Shown: positions 44,490-53,835, counted from the first letter of the stretch. The stretch: 62,939 bases of DNA from an uncultured Bacteroidales bacterium (GCA_947167015.1 CAMVGM010000007.1:1-62939), one strand, 5' to 3'. Notes: generated by a model from the letters alone, not told the origin. Numbers and translations are program-made.

Positions 44490-46211
44490 TTAGAAACGCC
44501 AGCCGAAAGTCAGGGAAGCGTTCCAGAGATTCCGCTCGTTCAGCAGCCTCGGAGCGCGGACGCTCAGCAGGTTGCCGTTCCTGTCGTAACTGTCGTAATC
44601 GTAATAAGGGGCGAACGTCGTCGCAGGGTACTGCGTCAGGCGCACGGCCGCATCCATGAAGAAGGATCCCGGCGAGGAGTAGCCGATGCCGGCGGAGAAG
44701 GACTGGGTCCTGTCGCCGTAGTAGTGCGGCGTGAGGAGGCTCTTGATGCGGTTGAAATAACTGTAGAAATCGGCGCTGAAGTCATCGGCGGTGACCCTAC
44801 GCCCGTCGCTGTCGGTCCAGTACCGCTCGGGCGAGGTCGTCAGGGTATAGCCGGCGCGCAGGGCGAACTCCGGGGTCAACTTGAACTCGACACCGGCGCG
44901 GACATTGTGGGACAGGCCGGCAAAATACTTGTTGGTCCAGTTCTGGGTCGCGAAATCATCGTTCGTCATCCGGTCGCGGTGGACCTGGCTGAAGCGCATC
45001 ACGCTGTAGTCGGCGAGTTCATAGTCCACGCTGACCAGGCCCTTCTTACCGAAGATGTAGGCGGCGCCGAAAGAGGCGCGGTACGGGGTGCGGAGGACAT
45101 AGGAGTATTCGCCAAGCGGGGATGTCTCGCTGTCGTCGTAGTACGGATCGTCGAAAGTGGTGGAAGCGTAGTACTGCCAACTCTCGGAGATGGTCAGCGC
45201 CGTGGGCGTCTGGAAGGAGGCGCCGATGCGCAGGCTCTCGACCGGGCGGAGGATCACGCCGACCTTGGCATAGATGCCGTCCACGTCGGCCCGGTACTGG
45301 TAATTGTAACTGGCACGATTGAACCAGGTGGTATAAAGTTCGGATCCGTCCTCATAGACGATGGGGAACAGGTCCGGGTTGGCTGCCGCCTCGTAGAAGG
45401 ACTCCGAGTAGCGGTAGCGGGCCGCCGGAAGGCCGACGTTGAAGCCCAGGTACACCTTGTCGGAAATGTTCATGCCCAGGTTGAGGATCAGGTCGTTCTT
45501 GCTGCCGCGCTTGGTCAGCGAGGAGGTCTGGACGAGGGCGCCCGGGACATAGTGGTAGCTGCCGTCGTCGGCGATGCTCTCCGTCACGCCGGCATACAGG
45601 CCGTCCCATCCGTAAGGGCCGTACATGCCGCCCTGGTAGGCCGTCAGGACGTCCCAGGGCACGTCGCTGTTATTGAAGGAGTTGTATTCGGCCAGCACCC
45701 GCTCGGCATAGCCGTCGGCGGCGTTGGCGAACTCCGCGAGCTTGGAGGTCTGGCTGTTGGAGCCGAAGCCGTCCGAGGCGAAGTTGTAGTTGTTGGTCTG
45801 GGTCGACAGGATGCCGAAAGTCAGCGACTTCACGCCGCTGCGCCGGCCGGTCCGGTAGTTCATCGTAAAGCCGACGTTCGGCAGGTTCATCCGGGTGGCG
45901 CTCATCTTGTTGGGCACGCCGTAGGCGTTCTCCCCCTCGGGCGAGTAAGCCGAAGAGACCGAAGAGATGGTCAGGCCGGGCGTGATGGCGAACTGGCCGT
46001 AGCCCGCGACCGCGGAACCGGCGGGATTGATGCCGATGGAGCCGAGGTCACCGCCGACGGCGGTCACCGCATTGCCCATCGCCATGCTCCGGGCCGTGCC
46101 GAAGTAGTGGTTCTGGCTGAAGGTGATGGCGTCATACATATTCTGTGCGCCGGCCATCGCCGATGCGGCCAAGAGTGCCGCTGCAAGGACTATTCTTTTC
46201 ATCGTTTTCAT
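44490..46211 (-). CDS. FadL/OmpP1-family outer membrane transport protein
   Basis: 573 aa beta-barrel. Signal peptide ends near AGAQ. The mature N-terminus has the family hatch sequence GTARSMAMGNAVTAVGGDLG followed by SIGINPAGSAV, as in FadL/TodX/OmpP1 porins for hydrophobic substrates. The C-terminal strand ends in Phe (SLTFGWRF). Starts at 46211 (MKTMKRIV) or 46202 (MKRIV). Ligand unknown. Confidence 0.85.
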   Translation of the reverse strand: MKTMKRIVLAAALLAASAMAGAQNMYDAITFSQNHYFGTARSMAMGNAVTAVGGDLGSIGINPAGSAVAGYGQFAITPGLTISSVSSAYSPEGENAYGVPNKMSATRMNLPNVGFTMNYRTGRRSGVKSLTFGILSTQTNNYNFASDGFGSNSQTSKLAEFANAADGYAERVLAEYNSFNNSDVPWDVLTAYQGGMYGPYGWDGLYAGVTESIADDGSYHYVPGALVQTSSLTKRGSKNDLILNLGMNISDKVYLGFNVGLPAARYRYSESFYEAAANPDLFPIVYEDGSELYTTWFNRASYNYQYRADVDGIYAKVGVILRPVESLRIGASFQTPTALTISESWQYYASTTFDDPYYDDSETSPLGEYSYVLRTPYRASFGAAYIFGKKGLVSVDYELADYSVMRFSQVHRDRMTNDDFATQNWTNKYFAGLSHNVRAGVEFKLTPEFALRAGYTLTTSPERYWTDSDGRRVTADDFSADFYSYFNRIKSLLTPHYYGDRTQSFSAGIGYSSPGSFFMDAAVRLTQYPATTFAPYYDYDSYDRNGNLLSVRAPRLLNERNLWNASLTFGWRF

Positions 46212-46243
46212 TTTTTCAGGTTTGACTGGAGTGCGGGAGAACG

Positions 46244-47290
46244 CTATCTGCGTCCGCCGCCGCTGCTGTGGCTGCCGCCGCCACCGCTGTGCGAGGAAGA
46301 TCCGCCGCCGCTGTAGCCGCCGCCACCGCCGCCGCTATAGCCGCCACCGCTCCGGGAAGAGCCGGACGACGAAGACGAAGAGGAGGAGGAACGGTATCCG
46401 CCGGAAGAAGAGGAGGAAGAGGAGCTGCTGCCGGAGTAGCTCCGCGTCGAACTGCTGTTGGAAGAAGAGTTGCCGGAACTCCTGCCATAGCTGCGGTTCG
46501 GGTTGTAGCCCTGCTCGCGGCTGCGCGACGTCGAGGAGGACGAGCGGGCCGTGGAACTGCCGGAACTCACGCCGGACTGGGAACGGCGCGAGGAGGAACC
46601 TCCGCCGATGACGGTGCCGCCCGCCGAGCCCGGGGTCCCGCGGTAGCGGTAGTTAGCGCCGCTGCCGGGACGCGTCTCGCGGTTGCCGCCGCTCTGCACG
46701 TAGGAACGCGGAACATAGACGCTGTCGCCGTGCCGGCTGTGTCCGGGACCGGAGATGCCGCCGTTGTAGTAAGGATAATCATACCAGCCGATGCGGTGTC
46801 CGTACAAGCCGTAGTAGCCGCTGTAATAGCCGCCGTAATACCAAGGATCGTACATTCCGTAATACCAGGGGTCGTACCAGGGATCGTACCAGCCGAATCC
46901 ACGGTAAAAGGGATCGTAGTAGTACGGGTCGAAGAACCAGGGATCATAGAAGCGGCCGTAGCGCCAGCGGTTCCAATAGAAGTAGGAACCGAAACCGATG
47001 CCGCCCCAGGTGTAGGGGGAATAATAGCTGTAAGGGTAATTCCAGGACCAGCCCCAGGGATCGTCCAGGACGACGACGAGGGTGTCCCGTTTGCCTCTCT
47101 GTTTCAGTGCGATATTTTCGGCCGCGATGGCCTCGATCTCTTCTTGGGTATAGAGGCGGACGGCTTCGGGTTCATCCTTGGGAATGGTATAGATCCCGTC
47201 TTCGAACCGCTGCTGTGAATACTGAGCAGTGGTGCCACAGGATGCCAGTACCAGGAGGAAAGGCAGGAAAAGTGTCGTGCTCCGTTTCAT
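46244..47290 (-). CDS. Low-complexity Tyr/Trp- and Ser/Gly-rich lipoprotein
   Basis: 348 aa from MKRSTTLFLPFLLVLASC (lipobox Cys18). Residues about 70-165 are dominated by Tyr, Trp, Asp, Pro and Gly with YDPWYYG-like repeats. The last 130 residues are runs of Ser, Gly and Arg ending in GGGGSHSSGGGRR. No catalytic domain is visible. Such composition suggests a disordered or self-associating surface protein (inference). Lies 32 nt upstream of the FadL-type gene on the same strand. A MIGDDN extension upstream is possible but lacks a signal-peptide start. Confidence 0.7.
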   Translation of the reverse strand: MKRSTTLFLPFLLVLASCGTTAQYSQQRFEDGIYTIPKDEPEAVRLYTQEEIEAIAAENIALKQRGKRDTLVVVLDDPWGWSWNYPYSYYSPYTWGGIGFGSYFYWNRWRYGRFYDPWFFDPYYYDPFYRGFGWYDPWYDPWYYGMYDPWYYGGYYSGYYGLYGHRIGWYDYPYYNGGISGPGHSRHGDSVYVPRSYVQSGGNRETRPGSGANYRYRGTPGSAGGTVIGGGSSSRRSQSGVSSGSSTARSSSSTSRSREQGYNPNRSYGRSSGNSSSNSSSTRSYSGSSSSSSSSSGGYRSSSSSSSSSGSSRSGGGYSGGGGGGYSGGGSSSHSGGGGSHSSGGGRR

Positions 47291-47318
47291 ATTATCGTCT
47301 CCTATCAATAAAAAGTTT

Positions 47319-47365
47319 TATCTTTGCGGTTACAAGTATGATGCCTGAAGGCATGTACTGGTTTT
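47319..47365 (+). promoter_or_regulatory. proS promoter and leader hairpin
   Basis: A TATCTTTG box (47319-47326) is followed by an imperfect hairpin (47335-47359: AGTA..ATGCC-TGAA-GGCAT.TACT) and then TTTT. The leader to the proS ATG is about 90 nt. The hairpin could act as a weak attenuator, or be incidental. Confidence 0.4.
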
Positions 47366-47422
47366 AATGCTTTTATTAATAGATGCAAATTTCGAAAAAA
47401 AACGCAGTTTTTCAACACGAAT

Positions 47423-48901
47423 ATGGCAAAAGAGGTAACCAAACGATCCGATAATTACTCGCAATGGTATAACGATCTGGCATTGAAAGCCGATCTGGCG
47501 GAGCAGTCCGCCGTTCGCGGCTGCATGGTCATCAAACCCTACGGCTACGCCATCTGGGAGAAGATGCAGGCCACGCTGGACGGGATGTTCAAGCGCACCG
47601 GCGTCCAGAACGCCTACTTCCCGCTCTTCATCCCGAAATCCTTCTTCAGCCGCGAGGCCGAGCACGTGGCGGGATTCGCCAAGGAATGCGCCGTGGTCAC
47701 GCACCACCGCCTGATGAACGACCCCGACGGGAAGGGCGTCGTCGTGGACCCCGAGGCCAAGCTTGAGGAAGAACTCATCGTCCGTCCCACCTCCGAGACC
47801 ATCATCTGGAGCACCTACAAGAACTGGATCACCTCCTGGCGCGACCTCCCCATCCTCTGCAACCAGTGGTGCAACGTGGTCCGCTGGGAGATGCGCACCC
47901 GCCTGTTCCTCCGCACCGCGGAGTTCCTCTGGCAGGAAGGCCACACCGCCCACGCCACCGCGCAGGAGGCCGAGGCCAAGGCCCACGAGATGGTGCAGGT
48001 GTACGCCAAGTTCGCCCGCGAGGTGATGGCCCTGCCGGTCATCGTCGGCCACAAGAGCCCGAACGAGCGTTTCGCCGGCGCCCTGGACACCCTCACCATC
48101 GAGGCGATGATGCAGGACGGCAAGGCCCTCCAGGCCGGCACCTCCCACTTCCTCGGCCAGAACTTCGCCAAGTCCTTCGACGTGCAGTTCACCAACAAGG
48201 AAGGCAAGCAGGAATACGTCTGGGCCACTTCCTGGGGCGTCAGCACCCGCCTGATGGGCGCGCTGATCATGGCGCACGGCGACGACAACGGCCTGGTCCT
48301 GCCTCCGAAGCTCGCCCCCATCCAGGTGGTGATGGTCCCCATCTACAAGACGGACGAGGAACGCGCCGCCGTGCTGGAGAAGATGGCCGCCGTCAAGGCC
48401 GGCCTGGAAGCCCTCGGGCACAGCGTCCGGGTGGATGACCGCGACACCCTGCGTCCGGGATTCAAGTTCGCCGAGTGGGAGCTCAAGGGCGTGCCCGTGC
48501 GCCTCGCGATGGGTGCCCGCGACCTCGCCGCCGGCACGGTCGAAGTGGCCCGCCGGGATACGCTGACCAAGGAGACGATGGCCCTGGAAGGCATCGAGCG
48601 CCATATTTCCGGCCTGCTGGACGAGATCCAGCAGAACATCTACGACAAGGCCCTCGCCTTCCGCGACGCGAACGTCGAGAAGTGCGACGACTGGGAGGAT
48701 TTCAAGACCCGGATCCAGACCGGCAAGTTCCTGCTCTGCCACTGGGACGGCACCGTCGAAACCGAACAGGCGATCAAGGACGCCACCAAGGCGACCATCC
48801 GCTGCATCCCGATGGACAGCTATGTCTGCGAGGAGGAGGGGAAGGACATCTTCTCCGGCAAACCTTCGCACCGCCGCGTCGTCTTCGCCATCTCGTATTA
48901 A
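47423..48901 (+). CDS. proS: Prolyl-tRNA synthetase, archaeal/eukaryal type
   Basis: Charges tRNA-Pro; 492 aa. Class II motifs: motif 1 region [32 protein letters not shown], motif 2 [20 protein letters not shown], and motif 3-like [20 protein letters not shown]. There is no editing (INS) domain between motifs 2 and 3. The short form, with a C-terminal anticodon-binding and tail domain ending ...FAISY, marks the archaeal/eukaryal-like type common in Bacteroidota. Confidence 0.95.
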   Translation: MAKEVTKRSDNYSQWYNDLALKADLAEQSAVRGCMVIKPYGYAIWEKMQATLDGMFKRTGVQNAYFPLFIPKSFFSREAEHVAGFAKECAVVTHHRLMNDPDGKGVVVDPEAKLEEELIVRPTSETIIWSTYKNWITSWRDLPILCNQWCNVVRWEMRTRLFLRTAEFLWQEGHTAHATAQEAEAKAHEMVQVYAKFAREVMALPVIVGHKSPNERFAGALDTLTIEAMMQDGKALQAGTSHFLGQNFAKSFDVQFTNKEGKQEYVWATSWGVSTRLMGALIMAHGDDNGLVLPPKLAPIQVVMVPIYKTDEERAAVLEKMAAVKAGLEALGHSVRVDDRDTLRPGFKFAEWELKGVPVRLAMGARDLAAGTVEVARRDTLTKETMALEGIERHISGLLDEIQQNIYDKALAFRDANVEKCDDWEDFKTRIQTGKFLLCHWDGTVETEQAIKDATKATIRCIPMDSYVCEEEGKDIFSGKPSHRRVVFAISY

Positions 48902-48920
48902 CCGTAACCTGCATACCGTC

Positions 48921-49937
48921 ATGAAAAAGACCCTCATCCTCATCGCTGCCCTGTGCTTCGGCCTCACTTCCGCCCTGGCCCAGGACGATGTCCAGAAAGC
49001 CACCGCCGAGGCGGCCGCCGCCTTCTCCGAAGCCGCCGGGCAGGAGCAGGTGGAGGAGAAGCCTTCCTATTGGAAGAAATTCGCCACGTTCGACCTCGGA
49101 TTCAACCAGACCTCCCTGTGGAGCTGGGCGTCCGGCGGTTACAACAGCGCCACCCTGCGCGCCGGCATCGACGCCAACGTCAACTATGAGAAGGAACTCG
49201 CCAGCTGGACCAACCGCCTGCAGCTGATGTACGGCTTCCTGTGGTCCGCGGACAAGGAGAACCTCATCCAGAAGAGCGCCGACCTGATGCAGTTCGAGAG
49301 CCGTTTCGGTTACAAGACCTCCGCGGAGAGCAAGTGGAAATACACCGCCGACCTCACCTTCAAGTCGCAGTTCTCCGACAGCTACGATTCCTACAAGCAG
49401 GGCCAGGACGGCAAATGGACCGGCACCCTGAAATCCGGCCTCTTCTCCCCCGGCTACCTCACTTTCGGTCTCGGTATGGCGTGGGACCCGACGCCGTGGT
49501 TCAGCCTCAACCTCTCCCCCGTCACCGGCGGCTATACCTTCTGCAACATCGCCTCGCTGCGCAAGGGCTACGGCATGCACCTGATCTCCCCCGAACTGGA
49601 CCCGCTCGTAGGCGACAACTACTACAGCGCCCTCTTCCAGCTCGGTGCCCAGCTCAAGATGAACCTCAAGGCTTCGATCAACGATATCTTTACCTACGAG
49701 ACGCAGCTGATCCTCTTCACGGATTACCTCAACCATCCGTTCGTGTGGAACCGCATCAACTGGGACAACAAGTTCGGCCTGAATGTCGGCAAGTATGTCA
49801 AGGTCGCCTTCGATACCTGGACCATCTACGACCCGATCGTGCTGATTGCCGGCCGAAAGGGCGGCGAGCCGACCCAGCGCGTGCAGTTCAAGGAATTCTT
49901 CTCCATCAACTTCACCTACACCATCGGACAGAAATAG
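48921..49937 (+). CDS. DUF3078 family outer membrane protein
   Basis: 338 aa. Signal peptide ends near ALAQ, then a helical Ala/Glu-rich stretch and YWKKFATFDLGFNQTSLWSW, the start of the DUF3078 barrel typical of Bacteroidota. Many alternating aromatic strands follow (LQLMYGFLWSADKENLIQKS, LTFGLGMAWDPTPWFSLNLS). Function unknown, probably an outer-membrane barrel. 19 nt after proS and 1 nt before tilS. Confidence 0.82.
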   Translation: MKKTLILIAALCFGLTSALAQDDVQKATAEAAAAFSEAAGQEQVEEKPSYWKKFATFDLGFNQTSLWSWASGGYNSATLRAGIDANVNYEKELASWTNRLQLMYGFLWSADKENLIQKSADLMQFESRFGYKTSAESKWKYTADLTFKSQFSDSYDSYKQGQDGKWTGTLKSGLFSPGYLTFGLGMAWDPTPWFSLNLSPVTGGYTFCNIASLRKGYGMHLISPELDPLVGDNYYSALFQLGAQLKMNLKASINDIFTYETQLILFTDYLNHPFVWNRINWDNKFGLNVGKYVKVAFDTWTIYDPIVLIAGRKGGEPTQRVQFKEFFSINFTYTIGQK

Positions 49938-49938
49938 G

Positions 49939-50844
49939 ATGGAGCGTATCCTGCTGGCCGTCAGCGGCGGCATCGATTCGATGTACCTCGCAAACCGGGC
50001 CCCGGAACTTTTTCCCGGAGCCCGGTTTGGCGTAGCGCACTGCAACTTTTGCCTGCGCGGGGCGGAGTCCGACGGCGACGAGGCCTTCGTGCGCGCCTGG
50101 TGCGAACGGCGCGGACTCCCCTTCCATCTGAGGCGTTTCGACACCCGCAGCTTCGCGGCGGAACACGGCCTGAGCATCGAAATGGCAGCGCGGGAGTTGC
50201 GATACGCCTGGTTCGAGGAACTCCGCCGGGAGCAGGGATACGAAGCCGTGGCGGTGGCGCACAACGCCGATGACAACGCGGAGACGCTGATCCTCAACCT
50301 CTTGCGCGGAACGGGCACCCGCGGACTGCGCGGCATGGGCGACCGGGACGGCATCGTCCGGCCCCTGCTCGGGACCACCCGGGAGGAAATCCGGAACTGG
50401 ATGGTGGACCGTGGCTACGGCTGGCGGGAAGACAGCACCAACGCTGACTGTACGCCTAAGCGCAACCGTATCCGCAACGAAGTCTTCCCCGTCTTCGCGC
50501 GGATTAACCCCTCCTTCGTGCGCACCCTGGGTGACGACATGCGCCGTTTCGCCCGGGTGGACGACATCGCGGACGCCTGGTTCCGCTCCGTGCGGGAAGG
50601 GCTCACCGACGGGGACGGAGCCATCCGCCTCTCCGCGGTGCTCGCCCTGGACCACTGGGAGTATGCCCTGTGGCGGCTCGTCGAACCCTATGCCTTGAGC
50701 GGGCCGACCTTCGAGAAACTGGTCGCCCTGCTGCGGCGCTACCGGGAAGAACCCCGGGGCACCGTCACGGTCGGAGGAAAGGTATTCGAGGGGAACGGCA
50801 CGGCGCTCGTCATCGAGAACGAGTTGCTGAAACCCATAAAATAA
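49939..50844 (+). CDS. tilS: tRNA(Ile)-lysidine synthase TilS (short form)
   Basis: Modifies C34 of tRNA-Ile(CAU) to lysidine with ATP; 301 aa. N-terminal PP-loop SGGIDS (Ser9-Ser14), then AHCNFCLRGAESDGDE and AVAHNADDNAETLILNLLRG, and the tRNA-interacting motif REDSTNADCTPKRNRIRNEV. Most homologues continue for about 130 residues more with a C-terminal domain; this one ends soon after the middle domain. The ATG at 49939 follows the DUF3078 stop by 1 nt. Confidence 0.9.
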   Translation: MERILLAVSGGIDSMYLANRAPELFPGARFGVAHCNFCLRGAESDGDEAFVRAWCERRGLPFHLRRFDTRSFAAEHGLSIEMAARELRYAWFEELRREQGYEAVAVAHNADDNAETLILNLLRGTGTRGLRGMGDRDGIVRPLLGTTREEIRNWMVDRGYGWREDSTNADCTPKRNRIRNEVFPVFARINPSFVRTLGDDMRRFARVDDIADAWFRSVREGLTDGDGAIRLSAVLALDHWEYALWRLVEPYALSGPTFEKLVALLRRYREEPRGTVTVGGKVFEGNGTALVIENELLKPIK

Positions 50845-50846
50845 TC

Positions 50847-51170
50847 TTATTCAAAGACATAGACATCATCCCCCGGCTCCGCGAAGAAGAACTCCTCGCG
50901 GGCGTAGCGCTCGAGGGTGTCGCGGTTTTCCTTCATCATCTTGATCCGGCGGTCGAGTTCCTCGTTCTCGCGCTCCAGCTGCTCGATCTGGCGCTGCTGG
51001 CTGCGCAGCGTGAACCCGGCCTGCACCCAGTTGATGACATTGTCCTTCTTCAGGAGGAGGAAAACCGCGAAGAGCGCGGTCGCGACGATGGCGTAGCGCA
51101 AGAAGGAACGCTGCTCCTTCTTGTTGCCGTCCTTGTCGCGGTTCCAGATGTCCTTGGTGTATTTGGCCAT
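50847..51170 (-). CDS. Septum formation initiator, DivIC/FtsB-like
   Basis: Small bitopic division protein, 107 aa from MAKYTKDIWNRDKDGNK. A membrane segment (about residues 23-41) is followed by a coiled coil (RSQQRQIEQLERENEELDRR) and the conserved ending YAREEFFFAEPGDDVYVFE, which is typical of the DivIC/FtsB family. Convergent with tilS, with a 2-nt gap. Promoter TATTTTTG lies 11 nt before the ATG. Confidence 0.85.
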   Translation of the reverse strand: MAKYTKDIWNRDKDGNKKEQRSFLRYAIVATALFAVFLLLKKDNVINWVQAGFTLRSQQRQIEQLERENEELDRRIKMMKENRDTLERYAREEFFFAEPGDDVYVFE

Positions 51171-51181
51171 GATTATTTGCA

Positions 51182-51199
51182 CAAAAATAGTTATTTTTG
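51182..51199. promoter_or_regulatory. Back-to-back promoter boxes, divIC-like / nucleotidyltransferase
   Basis: A minus-strand TATTTTTG (51182-51189) and a plus-strand TATTTTTG (51192-51199) are separated by 2 nt, forming a near-palindrome. Polymerase can occupy only one direction at a time. Confidence 0.6.
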
Positions 51200-51223
51200 C
51201 GGAAGAAATAATCAATCACGCAT

Positions 51224-52159
51224 ATGAAACCTACACTTTTGGTCCTTGCTGCAGGAATGGGCAGCCGTTACGGCGGCCTGAAGCAGATGGACGGACTCGG
51301 CCCCAGCGGCGAAACCATCATCGACTATTCCATCTACGACGCCGTACAGGCCGGATTCGGCCGTGTCGTCTATATCGTCCGGGAGTACTTCCTCGAGCAG
51401 TTCAAGGAGACGGTCGCCCGGAAATACAGCAACGTCAAGTGCACCGACGGCAGCCCGCTCGAGTTCACTTTCGTAACCCAGGAACTCGACCGCATCCCCA
51501 CCCGCTTCCTGCCCGTCAACCCGGAGCGCCAGAAGCCCTGGGGCACCGCCCACGCCGTGCTGATGGCCGCCGGCGTCATCCGGGAGCCGTTCGTCGTGAT
51601 CAACGGCGACGACTACTACGGCAAGGAATCCTTCAAGATCGCAGGAGACTGGTGCCGCGCCCACGCGGCCAGCAAGGGCGTCTACGCCATCGTCGGCTTC
51701 GAACTCGACCACACCCTGAGCGAGTCCGGCGGCGTGTCCCGCGGCATCTGCCACTACGACGCGATGCAGCGCCTGACCGACGTGGTGGAGCACCTCAACA
51801 TCCAGAAAGACGCCGACGGCGTCGTGCGCGGCGACAATTCCGTCACCGGCGAGCACGTCGAACTGCGCGGCAGCGACCTCTGCTCGATGAACATGTGGTG
51901 CTTCACGCCCGACTACTTCGAGAAGAGCGCCGTGCTCTTCGAGGACTTCCTGGAACTGAACGGCCGGGAACTCAAGAAGGAGTTCTACATCCCCTACGCC
52001 ATCGACTGCATGATCCGTAGCGGAGACGCCCGCTGCGACGTGCTTTCCACCCCGGCCCACTGGTTCGGCGTCACCTACAAGGAAGACCGCCCCGCGGTGG
52101 TCGCGAAGTTCGCCCAGCTCGTCCAGGACGGCGTGTACCCTTCCCCGCTTTACGAATAG
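51224..52159 (+). CDS. Sugar-phosphate nucleotidyltransferase family protein
   Basis: 311 aa. The N-terminal NTP-transfer signature LVLAAGMGSRYGGLKQMDGL contains the GxGxR motif and the following Lys. TAHAVLMAAGV and VVINGDDYYG (metal-binding Asp residues) support a nucleotide-sugar pyrophosphorylase fold. The C-terminal part (LCSMNMWCFTPDYF) is typical of the Bacteroidota group whose sugar is not fixed. Co-oriented with the CPBP protease gene 3 nt downstream. Confidence 0.8.
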   Translation: MKPTLLVLAAGMGSRYGGLKQMDGLGPSGETIIDYSIYDAVQAGFGRVVYIVREYFLEQFKETVARKYSNVKCTDGSPLEFTFVTQELDRIPTRFLPVNPERQKPWGTAHAVLMAAGVIREPFVVINGDDYYGKESFKIAGDWCRAHAASKGVYAIVGFELDHTLSESGGVSRGICHYDAMQRLTDVVEHLNIQKDADGVVRGDNSVTGEHVELRGSDLCSMNMWCFTPDYFEKSAVLFEDFLELNGRELKKEFYIPYAIDCMIRSGDARCDVLSTPAHWFGVTYKEDRPAVVAKFAQLVQDGVYPSPLYE

Positions 52160-52162
52160 GCC

Positions 52163-53062
52163 ATGGAGAGGCGCAGAAAGCCCAGGAACTACGGCTTCCT
52201 GGAGAAATTCACCTGGTACGTCCCTGGCGTGGCGGACCTGTTCATCCTGCTCGGCTTCTTCCTGCTCGGCGCCCTGGCGGGCAACCTCGTCGCCCTGCCC
52301 TTCGTCGCCCTGCTCGGCCAGGAAAGCGGGATGGAATACGGTACGCTCGTCTCCTACCCGATCATGTTCATCCCGCCGATGCTCTACGCCAGCGTGAAGA
52401 GCCGCAACAACAGTTTCACCCACAACGGAGTGAAGTTGGACAGCAGCCACTTCAGCCCGCTGGGCGGCGCCCTGTGCGCCTTGTTCGTTGTGCTGGGCAC
52501 CCTCGCGCTGTCTTTCTGCTCGGAACCCATCCTCGCGCTGCTGCCCGAGATGCCGCCGGTGCTGGAAGAGATGCTCAAGAGCCTGACACAGGGCGGCAGC
52601 CTGCTGATCAACTTCATCATGGTCAGCATCTTCGCCCCGTTCTTCGAGGAGTGGCTCTGCCGCGGCATGGTCCTGCGCGGCCTGCTCGGCACGAAGATGA
52701 AGCCGGTCTGGGCCATCGTGATCTCGGCCCTGTTCTTCGCCTTCATCCACCTGAACCCTTGGCAGGCCGTGCCGGCTTTCCTGCTCGGCTGCCTGTTCGG
52801 CTACGTCTATTACAAGACCGGCTCGCTGAAGCTCACGATGCTGATGCACTTCACCAACAACACTTTCGCGCTGGTGATTTCCAACATCAGCGCGTTTGAG
52901 GAGGCGGAGAGCTGGATGGACGTCCTGCCGGGAACGGCCTACTGGATCGTCTTCTTCGCCCTCATCCTGCTCCTGATCCTGGTCATCCGCGCTTTCGCGC
53001 GCATTCCGGAAGAGCACGCCGGGGGCAACCTGGATCCCGTCAAGCCGCTGTTTGAAGAATAG
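52163..53062 (+). CDS. CPBP-family intramembrane glutamic protease
   Basis: 299 aa multi-pass membrane protein. Catalytic motifs of the ABI/CPBP family: EEWLCRGMVLRGLL (Glu162, Glu163, Arg167), FAFIHLNPWQ (His196) and LMHFTNNTFAL. Substrate unknown; relatives process prenylated proteins or anchor sigma pathways. Its 3' end overlaps that of the convergent folP by 23 nt. Confidence 0.85.
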   Translation: MERRRKPRNYGFLEKFTWYVPGVADLFILLGFFLLGALAGNLVALPFVALLGQESGMEYGTLVSYPIMFIPPMLYASVKSRNNSFTHNGVKLDSSHFSPLGGALCALFVVLGTLALSFCSEPILALLPEMPPVLEEMLKSLTQGGSLLINFIMVSIFAPFFEEWLCRGMVLRGLLGTKMKPVWAIVISALFFAFIHLNPWQAVPAFLLGCLFGYVYYKTGSLKLTMLMHFTNNTFALVISNISAFEEAESWMDVLPGTAYWIVFFALILLLILVIRAFARIPEEHAGGNLDPVKPLFEE

Positions 53063-53777
53063 TACGCACCGCGGCAGGAACGTCGTGTACACGAAGGATA
53101 TCCGCCCCGTGCTCCAGCGCGAGGCGGTTTGCTTTTTCCGTATCCCCGCCCGTGAAGCGCTTGTCGGCGGCGCCGATGAGGATGGGGCGCCCGAAGATGC
53201 GCAGGGCTTCCAGTTTCTCCAGGATCTCCCAGTTCTGCGCCGCCGTCTTCGCGAAGCCCAATCCCGGATCGAGGATCCAGTCCCGGATGCCCGCCCGCCC
53301 GGCTTTCCGTGCGAATTCCGTAAAATAGGCCACCAGGGCCGGCACGACGCCGTCCGGATAATCGGTCTGCGCGTCCATCGTCTGCGGACCGCCCCGCTTG
53401 TGCATCGCCACGTAGGTCAGCCCCAGGCGCCCGACCGTCTCCAGCATCGCGGGGTCGTCCTCGCCGGCGGAGATGTCGTTAACCCAGAACGGGCCGGTGC
53501 AGGCATGCACCCGGCGGACGATCTCCGCGCGGGTGGTGTCCACCGACAGCGGCACGGCGCGGTCCCAGACACGCACCGCGGGGGCGAGGCGCCGCCATTC
53601 CGCCCACAGGGAAACCGGCGCGGCCCCGGGCCGGGTGGAGACGGCGCCGAGGTCGATCACGTCCGCCCCGGCGTCCAGCAGCGCGCGCACCCGCTCTCCC
53701 GCTTCGCGGGCGCGGACCCGGCTCGGAGCGAAGAAAGAGTCCGGGGTCAGGTTGACGACAGCCATGATCTTTGCCAT
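53040..53777 (-). CDS. folP: Dihydropteroate synthase
   Basis: Joins p-aminobenzoate to the pterin pyrophosphate in folate synthesis, the sulfonamide target; 245 aa, on the short side. Motifs: MAVVNLTPDSFFAPS (usually NxTPDSFSDGG), DVIDLGAVSTRPGA, PLSVDTTRAEIV, FWVNDISAG, AMHKRGG and DPGLGFAKT. The C-terminal ADILRVHDV holds the phosphate-binding Arg/His. The ATG at 53777 lies 4 nt after a TATTTTTG box. Confidence 0.92.
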   Translation of the reverse strand: MAKIMAVVNLTPDSFFAPSRVRAREAGERVRALLDAGADVIDLGAVSTRPGAAPVSLWAEWRRLAPAVRVWDRAVPLSVDTTRAEIVRRVHACTGPFWVNDISAGEDDPAMLETVGRLGLTYVAMHKRGGPQTMDAQTDYPDGVVPALVAYFTEFARKAGRAGIRDWILDPGLGFAKTAAQNWEILEKLEALRIFGRPILIGAADKRFTGGDTEKANRLALEHGADILRVHDVPAAVRTILQTAA

Positions 53778-53781
53778 AGTA

Positions 53782-53828
53782 CAAAAATAAGCAAAACTCC
53801 GAAAAATGCCGAAGATTGCTTATATTTG
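53782..53828. promoter_or_regulatory. Divergent promoter boxes, folP / tmk
   Basis: A minus-strand TATTTTTG (53782-53789) lies 4 nt before the folP ATG. A plus-strand TATATTTG (53821-53828) lies 7 nt before the tmk ATG. Both transcripts would be nearly leaderless. Confidence 0.6.
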
Positions 53829-53835
53829 TAGGGTT

